Assembly (NCBI GenBank): GCA_964573295.1 | Contig: CAZNJE010000011.1 | Location: forward strand, 49,952 to 113,951 | Reading direction: 5' to 3' | Source: CAYQJL01 sp964573295 | Lineage (GTDB): Bacteria; Eisenbacteria; RBG-16-71-46; CAIMUX01; WJJG01 | DNA: 64,000 bases | In this document: one piece after another, positions 54,615-63,357 of the stretch | Layout of the letters: every line of letters starts with the position of its first letter | Numbering within the stretch: the first letter of the stretch is position 1 | Notes under the pieces: generated by a model | What the model saw: the letters and a program-made list of their open reading frames with translations, nothing else | Database searches by the model: none | What the model was told of the DNA's origin: nothing | Made by a program: the position numbers and the translations under genes

Positions 54615-55520
54615 CTACGAGTGCTTTCGCCTTGCGAAAAGCTCCACGCCCAGCACCAATGCCGCGCCGAGGACCATGAGCGCAAGCGCAATCCCCAACT
54701 CCGTGGTCAGACCCGACGGCAGGGTGTTGATCTCGTGGACGAATGTGTCGCTGACGACCTCGTATCGCTTGAAGGGCCAGATCTTGCGCAACGCGCCCAG
54801 CATGAACCCGAGCAGGATGGCGACGGTCAGATCGTGGTGGTGATCGAGCAACCAGCGCAGGACATGGGAGAACGCAATGATCCCAATCCCCGCGCCGAGG
54901 AGAAAGAGTGCGATGACGGGGAGGTTGAATGTATTCAGCGAGGCCAGCATGAACTCGTACTTGCCGAGCAGGAGTAGAATGAACGCCCCTGAGATGCCGG
55001 GCAGAATCATGGCGCAGATCGCAATGGCGCCGCTCACGAAGACGAACCACAGATCGTCCGGTGTGTCGGCGGGGGTCAGGCCGATCAGGGCGTACGCGCC
55101 CAGGGTCGCCAGGGCGAAAGCGACCAGATTGCGCAGTCCCCAGACCTCGACGCGCTGGCGAACGACGTAGAGTGAAGCGAGGATGAGGCCAAAGAAGACG
55201 GAGAGCACGTACTCGCGGTGAACCTCTAGCGCCCAATCAAGGAAGCGTGCCAGACTCACGATGGCGGTCGCGATCCCCAGTACCACCGGCAACAGGAAGC
55301 GCCAGGGCAGGATCTCGAAAGAGTCGCGCCAGCGCAGGGTCAACAAGCGTTTCATGAAGGGCACGACGGCGCGAATCGAGTCGATGAGCTCACCATAGAT
55401 GCCCAAGATGAACGCCATCGTGCCGCCCGAAACACCGGGAACGACGTCGGCCGAGCCGACGAAGAGCCCGCTTGCGGCTAGGCGCACGAAGTCCTTGAGA
55501 GTCCGGTTTCTCGTTTGCAT
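54615..55520 (-). CDS. DUF368 membrane protein, PopT-like undecaprenyl-phosphate translocase family
   Basis: Membrane protein of 301 residues with about eight helices. The DUF368 signature SADVVPGVSGGTMAFILGIYG near the N-terminus and a second, symmetrical AMILPGISGAFILLLLGKYE are plain. Some members have been reported to return undecaprenyl-phosphate across the membrane for wall synthesis. The start at ATG 55520 was taken. Convergent with the serine hydrolase. Confidence 0.9.
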   Translation of the reverse strand: MQTRNRTLKDFVRLAASGLFVGSADVVPGVSGGTMAFILGIYGELIDSIRAVVPFMKRLLTLRWRDSFEILPWRFLLPVVLGIATAIVSLARFLDWALEVHREYVLSVFFGLILASLYVVRQRVEVWGLRNLVAFALATLGAYALIGLTPADTPDDLWFVFVSGAIAICAMILPGISGAFILLLLGKYEFMLASLNTFNLPVIALFLLGAGIGIIAFSHVLRWLLDHHHDLTVAILLGFMLGALRKIWPFKRYEVVSDTFVHEINTLPSGLTTELGIALALMVLGAALVLGVELFARRKHS

Positions 55521-55560
55521 GGTGCCCCGCGGACGATGATCTTCCAACACAAGGCACCCA

Positions 55561-56439
55561 TTATACGCTGCCTCGATCAGAATCCCAATCGACTTCATGA
55601 GACCGCCGCCGGGGCGCCGCGAGCCGTCCTCCGAGACCGCCCACCACGAAGAGGGCACAGATCACGACCGGCACCGGGGGCAGGTCGAGTGCGATCGAGC
55701 CCAAGAAACCAAGGGAGACGCTGGCCAGCCCGATCACGGCCACGCCCCCCATGAGCGCCATGAGGCCGTGGGCGTGGCGTTCATGGAGCATGGTGGGAAC
55801 GGCCAGCAGTCCGATCGTCAGCAGGGGGCCCACCCAGATCACGCCCGCCGCGATGATGACGGCCGACATCCCCCGGAATCCGGCCAGCGCATATCGGGCC
55901 TGTGTTCGATTGCGGATCAGCAGGCTTTCCTCGTCGACCGCCAGGGCCAGCAGAAAACCACGATAGCGATAGCCAAGCGCCAGGACGGCGGCCGTGAGCG
56001 CGCTGAAGCCGATCAAGCCCGGCAGGCCGATGGCCAGCAACTCCCCGCGGAGCAGATGTTGCATGTGGGCCTCGACGCGCGTCGAGGTCGCGCTGACCAG
56101 AATTGTCACGGCCTCCCCCGCGCAGAAGACCGAGGCCAGATAGGCCGAGCGCCAGCGGGGAGATTGCCCCACGCGCCCGTTCTTGCGAGGCAGGAGCAGG
56201 CTCACCAGCAGGATGCCGGCTACCGCCACGAGGTAGAGTGTCCAGGTGGCTTTATCCGGCACCCCGGCCCACACCGCGGTGACGATGGCGGCGGTGCCCA
56301 CCGGTGGCAGCGCCAGGCCGAGCAGGATCTCGTCGCGCAGCGAGAGCATCGCACCCAGTGGGGCGGCGGCCGCCGAGAAGGTCACCGCCCCCACGAGCGG
56401 GATCCAGGTGAACGCTAGAATCGCGACGAAGTCGGTCAT
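55561..56439 (-). CDS. Zinc-type metal ABC transporter permease (last gene of zinc operon)
   Basis: Membrane protein of 292 residues with eight or so helices of the ABC-3 permease family (FVAILAFTWIPLVGAVTFS, AEAHMQHLLRGELLAIGLPG). No winged-helix extension. Its ATG overlaps the ATPase stop (ATGA). Probably AztB/ZnuB-like. Confidence 0.88.
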   Translation of the reverse strand: MTDFVAILAFTWIPLVGAVTFSAAAAPLGAMLSLRDEILLGLALPPVGTAAIVTAVWAGVPDKATWTLYLVAVAGILLVSLLLPRKNGRVGQSPRWRSAYLASVFCAGEAVTILVSATSTRVEAHMQHLLRGELLAIGLPGLIGFSALTAAVLALGYRYRGFLLALAVDEESLLIRNRTQARYALAGFRGMSAVIIAAGVIWVGPLLTIGLLAVPTMLHERHAHGLMALMGGVAVIGLASVSLGFLGSIALDLPPVPVVICALFVVGGLGGRLAAPRRRSHEVDWDSDRGSV

Positions 56440-57131
56440 AGAGCGACCTCCCGGGCGGCCGGTATCCAGGTGGTCACGTGCGAGGTGACCACGATTCCCA
56501 GTCCTTCCGCGGCCAGGCGTCCAAGGAGCTCGCCCAGACGGCGCGCGGTCGGGGCGTCGACGTTGACCGTCGGCTCATCGAGCAGCAACATCCGCGGCCG
56601 GCCGGTAAGGGCCCGGGCGACGAGCACTCGTTGGCGTTGCCCGCCGGAGAGGCGGGAGAAGGGCGCGCCGTGACGGTCGGCCAGGCCGACCTCCTCGAGC
56701 GCGTACAGCGCAGCCTGCCGGCCGTGGGCCCAGTCTCGCGGACGACCGGTTCGCACAATGTCCAGCACCGTGGCGGGAAGGGAGTGATCGATGGCCGATT
56801 CCTGGGGGATGTAGCCAACCTCCTCACGAGACAGGTGCCAGTGGACGTCGCCCTCATGATCGTCCAGCAGGCCCAGCAGGCCTCGCAGTAAGGTCGTCTT
56901 GCCCGAACCGTTCTCCCCGGTGAGCATGACCAGATCGCCCCCGCAAACCGCGAAACTGACCGGGGGCGCCGGATAGAAGACCTCGCGTCCGGCCGGGTAT
57001 CCCCACCGCGCCCGCTCGACTTCGAGAAGGAGCGAGCCCGCGGGGGCCGGCGCGCCCGCGGATCGTTGCGTGTCCGTGGGGTGCTCCGCGCCCGCGGGTC
57101 GTTGCGCGCTGTTGGACCATGGCGAACTCAT
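56436..57131 (-). CDS. Zinc-type metal ABC transporter ATP-binding protein
   Basis: ATPase of about 231 residues: Walker A GENGSGKTT, Q-loop YIPQESAIDHSLPA, signature LSGGQRQR, Walker B MLLLDEPTVNVD, H-loop VVTSHVTTW. The N-terminal 40 residues are a low-complexity tail (PAGAEHPTDTQRSAGAPAPAG). ATG 57131 was chosen; ATG 57167 in the same frame would overlap the upstream gene. ATGA-coupled to the permease. Confidence 0.86.
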   Translation of the reverse strand: MSSPWSNSAQRPAGAEHPTDTQRSAGAPAPAGSLLLEVERARWGYPAGREVFYPAPPVSFAVCGGDLVMLTGENGSGKTTLLRGLLGLLDDHEGDVHWHLSREEVGYIPQESAIDHSLPATVLDIVRTGRPRDWAHGRQAALYALEEVGLADRHGAPFSRLSGGQRQRVLVARALTGRPRMLLLDEPTVNVDAPTARRLGELLGRLAAEGLGIVVTSHVTTWIPAAREVAL

Positions 57132-57144
57132 CGGAGTCGGCGAG

Positions 57145-58149
57145 TTAGTGGGTATCAGCGAGCGCATGTTGAAGTACTTTCAGATTGTGTTCTTGAAGGT
57201 CGGTGAAGGTGCGGATCTCGCGCGTGGCGCCCACCATGTTGGCGAACTGCACCGCGACGGCCCCGATCTGGCGCGCGAACCGCTCAGGCAGCTTGCTCGA
57301 CTGCGCTTGGTGGTAGATCACCAGCTTGACCCCAGCGCCTTGCGCCCGGCGCGCCAGCTCGGCGAGGTGTCCGGCCGTCGGTTCGATCCCGGCCTTCGGT
57401 TCCAGCGACCCGACGACCTCGAGGCCGTAGAAGTCGGCGAGATAGGCGACATCGGGATGGTAGCTCACCACCGGGATCCCGCGCAGCGCACCGGCTTCCC
57501 TTGCCAGCCGGGCGGCGAGCGCCTCGAGTTCGGTTGCATAGGCCTTGGCGCGAGCGTGGTAGAGGTCGGCGTGTTCGGGATCCGCATGGGCGAATGCTGC
57601 CGCGATATTGCGCGCCATGACGGGTCCGCTGGCGGGGCTCACGTTGTAGTGCGGATTGCCCTCCGGGTGCTGCTCGCCCTCGGTGCGGCTCAGCTTCTCA
57701 GGCACGTCGAAGATCTGGATTCCGTGATGGAGCTCGATCCAGCCCTCGTGGTCTTCCATGATCGCGCGGTTGCGCGCCTCGGCGGCCAGCGCGGGCAGCC
57801 AGGCGTGTTCCGCATCCAGGCCGAGTGTGAGCACGAGGTCGGCGCGGTTGAGTTTGGGGATGAAGCTGGGCCGCACCGGCACGCCGTGCAAATCCTCCCG
57901 GCCTGAAGCCAGTGTCGTTACATCGACGCGATCACCGCCGATCCGATCGGCCATGACGCCGATGTCGGGAATGCTGGCGACCACCTTCAGGCCGCCGGCG
58001 CCGGCCGGGGCGGTCAGGCTCGCGGCGAGCAGCGCCAAGGTGAGCCAGATCAGATTTCGAGACAGGCCGCCGCCAGCGTCCGAAAGAAAACCGAACAGAG
58101 GCCGGCACCTTGGACGCGTCAATCGATGATCGACAATTCGTGAATTCAT
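57145..58149 (-). CDS. Zinc-type ABC substrate-binding protein (AztC/ZnuA-like)
   Basis: Periplasmic protein of 334 residues. Signal peptide LIWLTLALLAASLTAPAGA; then KVVASIPDIGVMADRIGGDR, the family opening. Possible metal ligands: DLHGVPVRPS, GNPHYNVSPA, VVSYHPDVAYLADF. The first ligand motif differs from the usual DPHxYxP, which points to the ZnuA-variant group rather than TroA. ATG 58149 overlaps the stop of the outer membrane gene (ATGA), so coupled. Confidence 0.85.
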   Translation of the reverse strand: MNSRIVDHRLTRPRCRPLFGFLSDAGGGLSRNLIWLTLALLAASLTAPAGAGGLKVVASIPDIGVMADRIGGDRVDVTTLASGREDLHGVPVRPSFIPKLNRADLVLTLGLDAEHAWLPALAAEARNRAIMEDHEGWIELHHGIQIFDVPEKLSRTEGEQHPEGNPHYNVSPASGPVMARNIAAAFAHADPEHADLYHARAKAYATELEALAARLAREAGALRGIPVVSYHPDVAYLADFYGLEVVGSLEPKAGIEPTAGHLAELARRAQGAGVKLVIYHQAQSSKLPERFARQIGAVAVQFANMVGATREIRTFTDLQEHNLKVLQHALADTH

Positions 58150-59534
58150 CGTTGCCTCCCATGGGTGTGGTACCCAATCACCCCGTCGTATTGCAGCACG
58201 AAGCGGTGAACGGCATCGTGGCCGGGAACCCGTTCGTCGCGCGAGAATTCGAGCCGCACATATTGAAAGTGGCTGATGTTGTAGGTGGCGAATGCGCCGA
58301 AGCGCTTGCGTCGCTGGGCGTCTCCTTGGTTCGGCTGGAACGACTCGCCAAAGACGCCTCCCGACCAGCTTCGGCTCGCTCGATAACGCGCATAGGCGAA
58401 TGCCCCCGACCGTGAGAATGTGCGCCGGAGGTACTGCTCGTCGTCTTCGATCTCGAACTGCTGGTCGTTGGCCACGAACTCGATACCGAAGTCGAGACCC
58501 CGGTAAAGGTTCTGCTCGGGCGGGGTCCAGAAGACGGTGACGTCCGCGCCGTAGGTGGTTTTGGCGTAGGCCGTGTCCGGAAACCGCTGCGAGTGGCTGT
58601 AGCGGTCCTGGTGGATGACACTGGCGCCGAAGTCGATGCTCCAGCTCAGATCCAGCTCGAGCGAGGATGCGACCCGGCCCAGATAGGCCAGATCCCTCCA
58701 CTCGCGATTGGTCTTGTTGAGCGTCGGGGCCTCGGGATCGGTCAAGGATGCCAGGTAGGCTTCCTCGAGCTCAGGATGCCCGGGACAATGGATCTCGTCG
58801 CCGTGGAAATGGCAACCGGGAGGCGGATTGTCGGGCCCCCACGCCGTGCCGGCCGCCGTGGGGTCAGTGTCGTGGGAGTGTCCATCAATGGCGTTGTACA
58901 AGCCGCCGGTCACCTCGACGAAGTGGGGCAACGGAACGAGAAACGAAAGCTCGAGTCCGGTGGGGGCCAGATGGCCTCCCAGATACTCATGCAGGATGCG
59001 GGGCTCAGAGGAGAAGGGCATCGCATGCGCGTGGAACTGGCTCCAGCGTCCAAAGTTGGCGAGGAAGTGGCCGCCTTTGAGCGCAAGGTTACCCGGCAGC
59101 GCGGGGAAATCGAAGAAGAGTTCGTGCACTTCGGCCCCGGTCTTGCTGAACATGGCGTTGAAGTCGATCCGTGCGTAGGGATCGACCTCGGCACCAAGGG
59201 ACAGCTCGGCCGTGGACAGCTCGAACCCGCGCGTGGTCCAGAGGGCGTCGCCGGCGTCATCGCGCTCGGCGTCGTGGAGATCGGTCTTCAGATCGTAGAC
59301 GAATCCGATGTCGGGGTTCATCCAGGCGCCCAGCGTGCCGGCGGTTGTGGCGGCCCCCTGCTGCGCCTGGACGGGCCAGACAGCTGCCAGAGCGAACGCA
59401 CCGGCCAGTGCGAAGAAGCGTGCCGCTGTGGTTAGCGGAGCGGCCCCGCGCCGCGCCGCGGCCGCCGCGGCCGCCGCGACGATCGAGATGGCTCCGCACC
59501 GGGCACCTACCGTATGGCAATCAAATGGGATCAT
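58146..59534 (-). CDS. Putative outer-membrane beta-barrel protein of the zinc operon
   Basis: Protein of about 462 residues. Poly-Ala stretch and signal-like segment FFALAGAFALAAVWPVQAQ, then alternating-residue strands with aromatic ends (RIDFNAMFSKTGAEVHELFFD, LELSFLVPLPHFVEVTGGLY, RSWSGGVFGESFQPNQ). A His/Cys-rich loop near residue 250 (GHSHD, CHFHGDEIHCPGHP) could bind Zn2+. The last strand (FVLQYDGVIGYH) ends in an aromatic-poor tail. Three adjacent ATG codons; the third (59534) best fits the GGAGG. Role as a zinc porin/receptor is inferred from context. Confidence 0.7.
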   Translation of the reverse strand: MIPFDCHTVGARCGAISIVAAAAAAAARRGAAPLTTAARFFALAGAFALAAVWPVQAQQGAATTAGTLGAWMNPDIGFVYDLKTDLHDAERDDAGDALWTTRGFELSTAELSLGAEVDPYARIDFNAMFSKTGAEVHELFFDFPALPGNLALKGGHFLANFGRWSQFHAHAMPFSSEPRILHEYLGGHLAPTGLELSFLVPLPHFVEVTGGLYNAIDGHSHDTDPTAAGTAWGPDNPPPGCHFHGDEIHCPGHPELEEAYLASLTDPEAPTLNKTNREWRDLAYLGRVASSLELDLSWSIDFGASVIHQDRYSHSQRFPDTAYAKTTYGADVTVFWTPPEQNLYRGLDFGIEFVANDQQFEIEDDEQYLRRTFSRSGAFAYARYRASRSWSGGVFGESFQPNQGDAQRRKRFGAFATYNISHFQYVRLEFSRDERVPGHDAVHRFVLQYDGVIGYHTHGRQR

Positions 59535-59556
59535 CATCATTCCTCCTCAGGCGAGG

Positions 59557-60780
59557 CTAGAAGTCTTTCAAGACCTCGATGCCGGCGGGGTACGAGGTGG
59601 TGAAGATGTAATCGGCCGCGCTGTTGGCGGACCAGGTGTTGTGAACTTCTCCATCTTCGGGGTGATAGCAGTACACGGCGCCGGTGCCCTTCTCGAGCAG
59701 CCAGATGTGATCTCCGCCGTAGTTGATCGCGCAGGCCATGTCGGCGGCGGGAACCGTGAGGGATTGCATCTGCCGGTAGTCCTCGGGGTCGTCCGCGTCG
59801 ATGCAGATCCAGTAGGCCATCGCGCGGTCGAGATCGGTGGCCACCAGCATCCTCCCGTTCTCGGAGAGGGCGAAGTTGCCGCCGCCGATGTTCCAGGCCA
59901 GGCTGGCGCCGGAGATCTCAAAGGCCTCCGCGGTCTGGGTCGCCATGTTGAGGAGAATGATCGATTCCGCCGGTTCGTCCAGCTTGTGAGGCCCGAAGGC
60001 CACCGGTACCTCCCCGGCGTGGTAGAGGAAGTTGACCCGGCCACCCCCCGGATAGGGGATCCGCGTTCCCAAGGTCGGTCCGTCCAGATCGAGAACTTCG
60101 ATGCCGCCGAGCGTGGCGATGAAGAGGGTCTCGGTGTCGTGATCGAAGGCGTCGCCGTGGGCCAGGGTATCGATCGCAACCTCGAAGACGATCTCTCCGC
60201 TGTCGGCATCGATGCCCCGCGCCCATGGCGCGTGCTGGTCGGTGGCGATCAGGGTGCCATGGGCATAGACCGCGGCCGAATGCCCCGAACCGTGGCCGAC
60301 CGTCCTGGTCGTACGGGTCGCGACGTCGATGACGGTGAATGTGGAATCGCCGTCATTAGCGTAGACCACATAGTCGCCGTGGTCATCAACGCCCTGGTGA
60401 ATGTTGTTGGGGCCGGTCGACAAGACCCCCAGTGCCTCGGGTGCCTCCATGTGAACGTGATCACCGTGAGTGGCGAACCCGCGGGTGAAACCGTAGGCCG
60501 CGCCACCCCGGCCCATCCACACCGTCGGTTCGGTGTCCGGACCCGCGAAGACCTGACGCATGAACGGGTGGGCGTCCCCTGACAGGGTGGCCTCGAGACT
60601 GCCCGTGTCGGCGTCGTGGATCCAGATGGTACCGGTGTCATCGTCGGTTACCCAGATCCAGGTGTTGAGATCCTCCTCGGCCTGGTCATGACCGCCCAGG
60701 ACCTTGTCCTCGTCGTCGGAGCATCCGCCCAGGAATACCCCGGCGAGAAGCAGTGTGAGCAGTAGTCGGTATCGATGCAT
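59557..60780 (-). CDS. AztD-like zinc metallochaperone/beta-propeller lipoprotein
   Basis: Exported lipoprotein of 407 residues: signal YRLLLTLLLAGVFLGGC (lipobox LGGC). Repeated propeller strands (TWIWVTDDDTGTIWIHDADT, GIEVLDLDGPTLG, YVVYANDGDSTFTVIDVAT) and many His (FATHGDHVHMEAPE, VGHGSGHSAAVYAHG). The combination with a zinc ABC transporter matches AztD, the periplasmic zinc chaperone of AztABCD. ATG 60780 has GGAGG upstream. Confidence 0.72.
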   Translation of the reverse strand: MHRYRLLLTLLLAGVFLGGCSDDEDKVLGGHDQAEEDLNTWIWVTDDDTGTIWIHDADTGSLEATLSGDAHPFMRQVFAGPDTEPTVWMGRGGAAYGFTRGFATHGDHVHMEAPEALGVLSTGPNNIHQGVDDHGDYVVYANDGDSTFTVIDVATRTTRTVGHGSGHSAAVYAHGTLIATDQHAPWARGIDADSGEIVFEVAIDTLAHGDAFDHDTETLFIATLGGIEVLDLDGPTLGTRIPYPGGGRVNFLYHAGEVPVAFGPHKLDEPAESIILLNMATQTAEAFEISGASLAWNIGGGNFALSENGRMLVATDLDRAMAYWICIDADDPEDYRQMQSLTVPAADMACAINYGGDHIWLLEKGTGAVYCYHPEDGEVHNTWSANSAADYIFTTSYPAGIEVLKDF

Positions 60781-60862
60781 GATCGTCCTCCTCATCCCGG
60801 CGCAGTCCGGTGGGAGCCGCGGCGGGTCCTTGAACAGTGGTGTACGATTCAGGCGGGCTGCA

Positions 60863-61042
60863 TTAGGCTGCGAGGAGGGCAAAGGGGGGCGCGCGCGGCC
60901 GTGGACGGGTGGCCAGGTGACACACCTGGCACTCGCCATGGGCGTGATGATCGGCATGGTGGTGCAACGCGATGGCGGTTGAGCCACCGATCAGTAGCAG
61001 GCCCAGTGCGAAGGAGAGCCACTGTGTCTGCGGACTGTGCAT
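60863..61042 (-). CDS. Small His-rich membrane protein, first gene of the zinc operon
   Basis: 59-residue protein too small for most annotation. One transmembrane helix (WLSFALGLLLIGGSTAIAL) then a metal-binding tail HHHADHHAHGECQVCH, ending in PRPRAPPF. GGAG seven bases before ATG 61042. It begins just downstream of the palindrome at 61063 and probably handles Zn2+ at the membrane. Not recognised as a named family. Confidence 0.65.
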   Translation of the reverse strand: MHSPQTQWLSFALGLLLIGGSTAIALHHHADHHAHGECQVCHLATRPRPRAPPFALLAA

Positions 61043-61062
61043 GCCATTGCTCCGGCGGCCTT

Positions 61063-61081
61063 GGTAATACAGAATATTACC
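61063..61081. promoter_or_regulatory. Perfect palindrome (7-5-7), candidate zinc-repressor operator
   Basis: GGTAATA-N5-TATTACC. It begins 2 bp past the -10 hexamer of the minus-strand promoter at 61084-61112 and so overlaps the expected transcription start of the zinc operon. Bound repressor would block initiation. The sequence resembles the inverted-repeat sites of Zur/Fur-type regulators, but the exact family cannot be named. Confidence 0.65.
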
Positions 61082-61083
61082 CA

Positions 61084-61112
61084 CCTATAGCGGCAGCGAT
61101 CCGTGCTGTCAA
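61084..61112 (-). promoter_or_regulatory. Consensus sigma-70 promoter of the zinc operon
   Basis: On the minus strand TTGACA (61112-61107), 17-bp spacer, TATAGG (61089-61084), about 40 bp from the first gene. The best promoter in the window. Confidence 0.7.
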
Positions 61113-61224
61113 GAGTTCGATCAAGAAGAGGCGACTTCGCAGGCGGCGGCAGCTAGAACTGCAGTCGCCCGAGACCGGCGCAAAGGTCCAGAGGAGGCCG
61201 ATCGCCGCTGAACAGGAGGAGTTC

Positions 61225-62136
61225 ATGACAGCCCCGACGCCCGGCACCGGGCTCACGACCGTTGCGCAATTGGCGCCGCCGGCCCGGCCGGCCCGGCGTC
61301 ACTGGATGCTGATCCTTGGCCTGAGCCTGACCCTGGGATGGCTGGGCCTTGGAGATCTGGGGTGCCGCCGGTCTTCTAACAGCCAGAGCGAGGCAACTGG
61401 AGCGGACGCGCGTTCGAAGGCCGCAAAGACCTCCCTCGAACCTGTGCGAACTGGCGCCTCTCAGACCCAGATCGATGACCGCCTCGTGCCCGACAGCGAG
61501 CTCGACCAGCTCATCGCGCCCTATCGCGACCAGATGGAGGCGCAGATGAACGAGGTGCTGGCCGATTGCCCGACCCCCATGCGCACCGGCCGTCCGGAGG
61601 GGGCACTGGGCAACCTGATCGCCGATTTCGTGCTGGCGCGCGCGCGGCTGAGCAGCCGGGTTCCGGCGGATGCGTGCGTCCTCAACAACGGCGGCTTGCG
61701 GGTGCCGTGGTCCCAGGGTCCGATCACCTTGGGACTGGTATTCGAGGTGATGCCCTTCGACAACGATCTCGTGGTGCTCCGCCTCACGTCGGACCAGGTT
61801 CGCCAGCTGGCGGACGAGATCGCGGCTCGCGGCGGAGAGCCGGTGGCGGGCATGGAGTTTGAGATTCAGGGCGAGCGGGCGATAGGCCTCGAGGTGGCCG
61901 GTGCGCCAGTCGCGGATCGCGACTACTGGATCGCGACCAGCGATTACCTGGCCGATGGCGGGGGCGGGATGCCCACGTTGTGGGAAGGACAGGAGCGCGT
62001 CTCCCTGGGCATCCTGATCCGTGACCTCATTGCCGATGCAGTGCGTGCGTATGGCGAGTGGGGCGAGGATTCCGGCAGTGGCCGTCCCGGCACGCTACCC
62101 AGGCCTGAGATGGGACGGATTCGGGAGGTCCGCTAG
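61225..62136 (+). CDS. 5'-nucleotidase C-terminal-domain protein (separate gene)
   Basis: Exported protein of 303 residues. Membrane-like start LILGLSLTLGWLGLGDLGC, possibly a lipoprotein. The domain is 5_nucleotid_C: GALGNLIADFVLARARL, CVLNNGGLRVPWSQGPIT (NNGG-R motif), VFEVMPFDNDLVVLRL and YLADGGGGMPTL. It binds nucleotide in two-domain enzymes. Placed before its metallophosphatase partner; both exist as separate genes in several Bacteroidota-like genomes. ATG 61225 follows AGGAGGA. Confidence 0.9.
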   Translation: MTAPTPGTGLTTVAQLAPPARPARRHWMLILGLSLTLGWLGLGDLGCRRSSNSQSEATGADARSKAAKTSLEPVRTGASQTQIDDRLVPDSELDQLIAPYRDQMEAQMNEVLADCPTPMRTGRPEGALGNLIADFVLARARLSSRVPADACVLNNGGLRVPWSQGPITLGLVFEVMPFDNDLVVLRLTSDQVRQLADEIAARGGEPVAGMEFEIQGERAIGLEVAGAPVADRDYWIATSDYLADGGGGMPTLWEGQERVSLGILIRDLIADAVRAYGEWGEDSGSGRPGTLPRPEMGRIREVR

Positions 62137-62261
62137 CCGAGCACGCGAGCGTCGATCGCGCGCGATCCAGCAGGGAACCGGCAGAGTATCCAGCGTTTAG
62201 GATGGACAGCGCACAGCGCGACCGCCGGATGGCTTGCCGGGGAGTGGGGGAACATTGGAGG

Positions 62262-62330
62262 TCGGTCCGGCGGATGACCCGGCGGATGACCCTTGGGACG
62301 ATCCGGAGAGTGATCCGGAGGATGACACCG
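62262..62330. repeat. 12-13-bp tandem repeat upstream of the metallophosphatase gene
   Basis: About five imperfect copies of cggcggatgaccc / atccggagagtg in the 62137-62345 spacer. Confidence 0.7.
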
Positions 62331-62345
62331 AAAGAGAGCGATGCC

Positions 62346-63350
62346 ATGGAAACGATGCACAGACGTAGCTTCCTGAAGGCCACGGCCGGCGGTTTGGGCC
62401 TGATCGGTACGGCCGGACTCCTGGATCCGCTGGGTGGCTGGTCGTCGGCGGCCGCAGATCCTGAGCACGCCACGATCACGATTCTGCAGACCAACGACGT
62501 CCACTCGCGTATCGATCCGTTTCCCGAGGGTAGCGGCCGAAACGCCGGCCGGGCGGGGGCGGCGCGACGGGCGACCCTGATCGACGCCGTCCGACGGGAG
62601 AATCCGAACACTCTTCTCGTCGACGCCGGCGATGTCTTCCAGGGTACGCCCTACTTCAACCTCTTCAAGGGCGAGCTGGACTTCAAGGTCATGTCCGCGT
62701 TGGGCTACGACGTCATGACAATCGGCAATCACGACTTCGATGCCGGGATGAACGGGCTCGCCCGCGCCGCGCGATTCGCCGATTTCGACATGATCAGCGC
62801 CAACTACGATTTCTCCGGCACCGTCATGGGGGACAGGGTCAAACCGCACGTGATCAAGCAGGTGGGGCCGGCCCGCGTGGGGCTCTTCGGCCTGGGCGTG
62901 ATCCTGCAGGGTCTGGTGCCACCCGATCTGTGCCAGGGCGTGACCTACAACGACCCGGTCGAAACCGCCCGTCGCCAGGCCCGCTACCTGCGCGGCCAGG
63001 AGCGGTGCGACCTTGTGATCGCGCTCTCGCACCTGGGCAATACGGGCTATGCGGGCGAGGTGGGCGATCAGACCTTGGCGCGCGAGGTGCCCGAGATCGA
63101 TCTCATCGTCGGCGGCCACAGCCACACCTTCATGGACGCCCCGACGCGCTATCGCCACGGCGAACGCGAAACACTGGTCTTCCAGGTGGGATTCGCCGGC
63201 ATCAACCTGGGCCGGGTAGACTTCCACATGCGCGCTGGGCGAATCATCCGTACGGGCGCCCACATTCTACCGGTACGCGGGCCGATGGGCGTGCCGCTGG
63301 GCGGGCCGATGGGCGACCAGGTGGGTGCAGCCGAACTCGCGCGCGGGTAG
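62346..63350 (+). CDS. 5'-nucleotidase-type metallophosphatase (TAT-exported)
   Basis: Phosphoesterase of 334 residues. TAT-type signal HRRSFLKATAGGLGLIG. Metal motifs: ITILQTNDVHSRIDPF (first Asp-His), DAGDVFQGTPYF, TIGNHDFDAGMNGL, VIALSHLGNTGY and VGGHSHTFMD. This is the N-terminal half of UshA/CpdB-type enzymes, lacking the C-terminal domain, which is the gene before it. Ends in a GPMGVPLGGPMGD repeat. ATG 62346; ATG 62355 is an alternative. Confidence 0.92.
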   Translation: METMHRRSFLKATAGGLGLIGTAGLLDPLGGWSSAAADPEHATITILQTNDVHSRIDPFPEGSGRNAGRAGAARRATLIDAVRRENPNTLLVDAGDVFQGTPYFNLFKGELDFKVMSALGYDVMTIGNHDFDAGMNGLARAARFADFDMISANYDFSGTVMGDRVKPHVIKQVGPARVGLFGLGVILQGLVPPDLCQGVTYNDPVETARRQARYLRGQERCDLVIALSHLGNTGYAGEVGDQTLAREVPEIDLIVGGHSHTFMDAPTRYRHGERETLVFQVGFAGINLGRVDFHMRAGRIIRTGAHILPVRGPMGVPLGGPMGDQVGAAELARG

Positions 63351-63357
63351 CGAGTGG

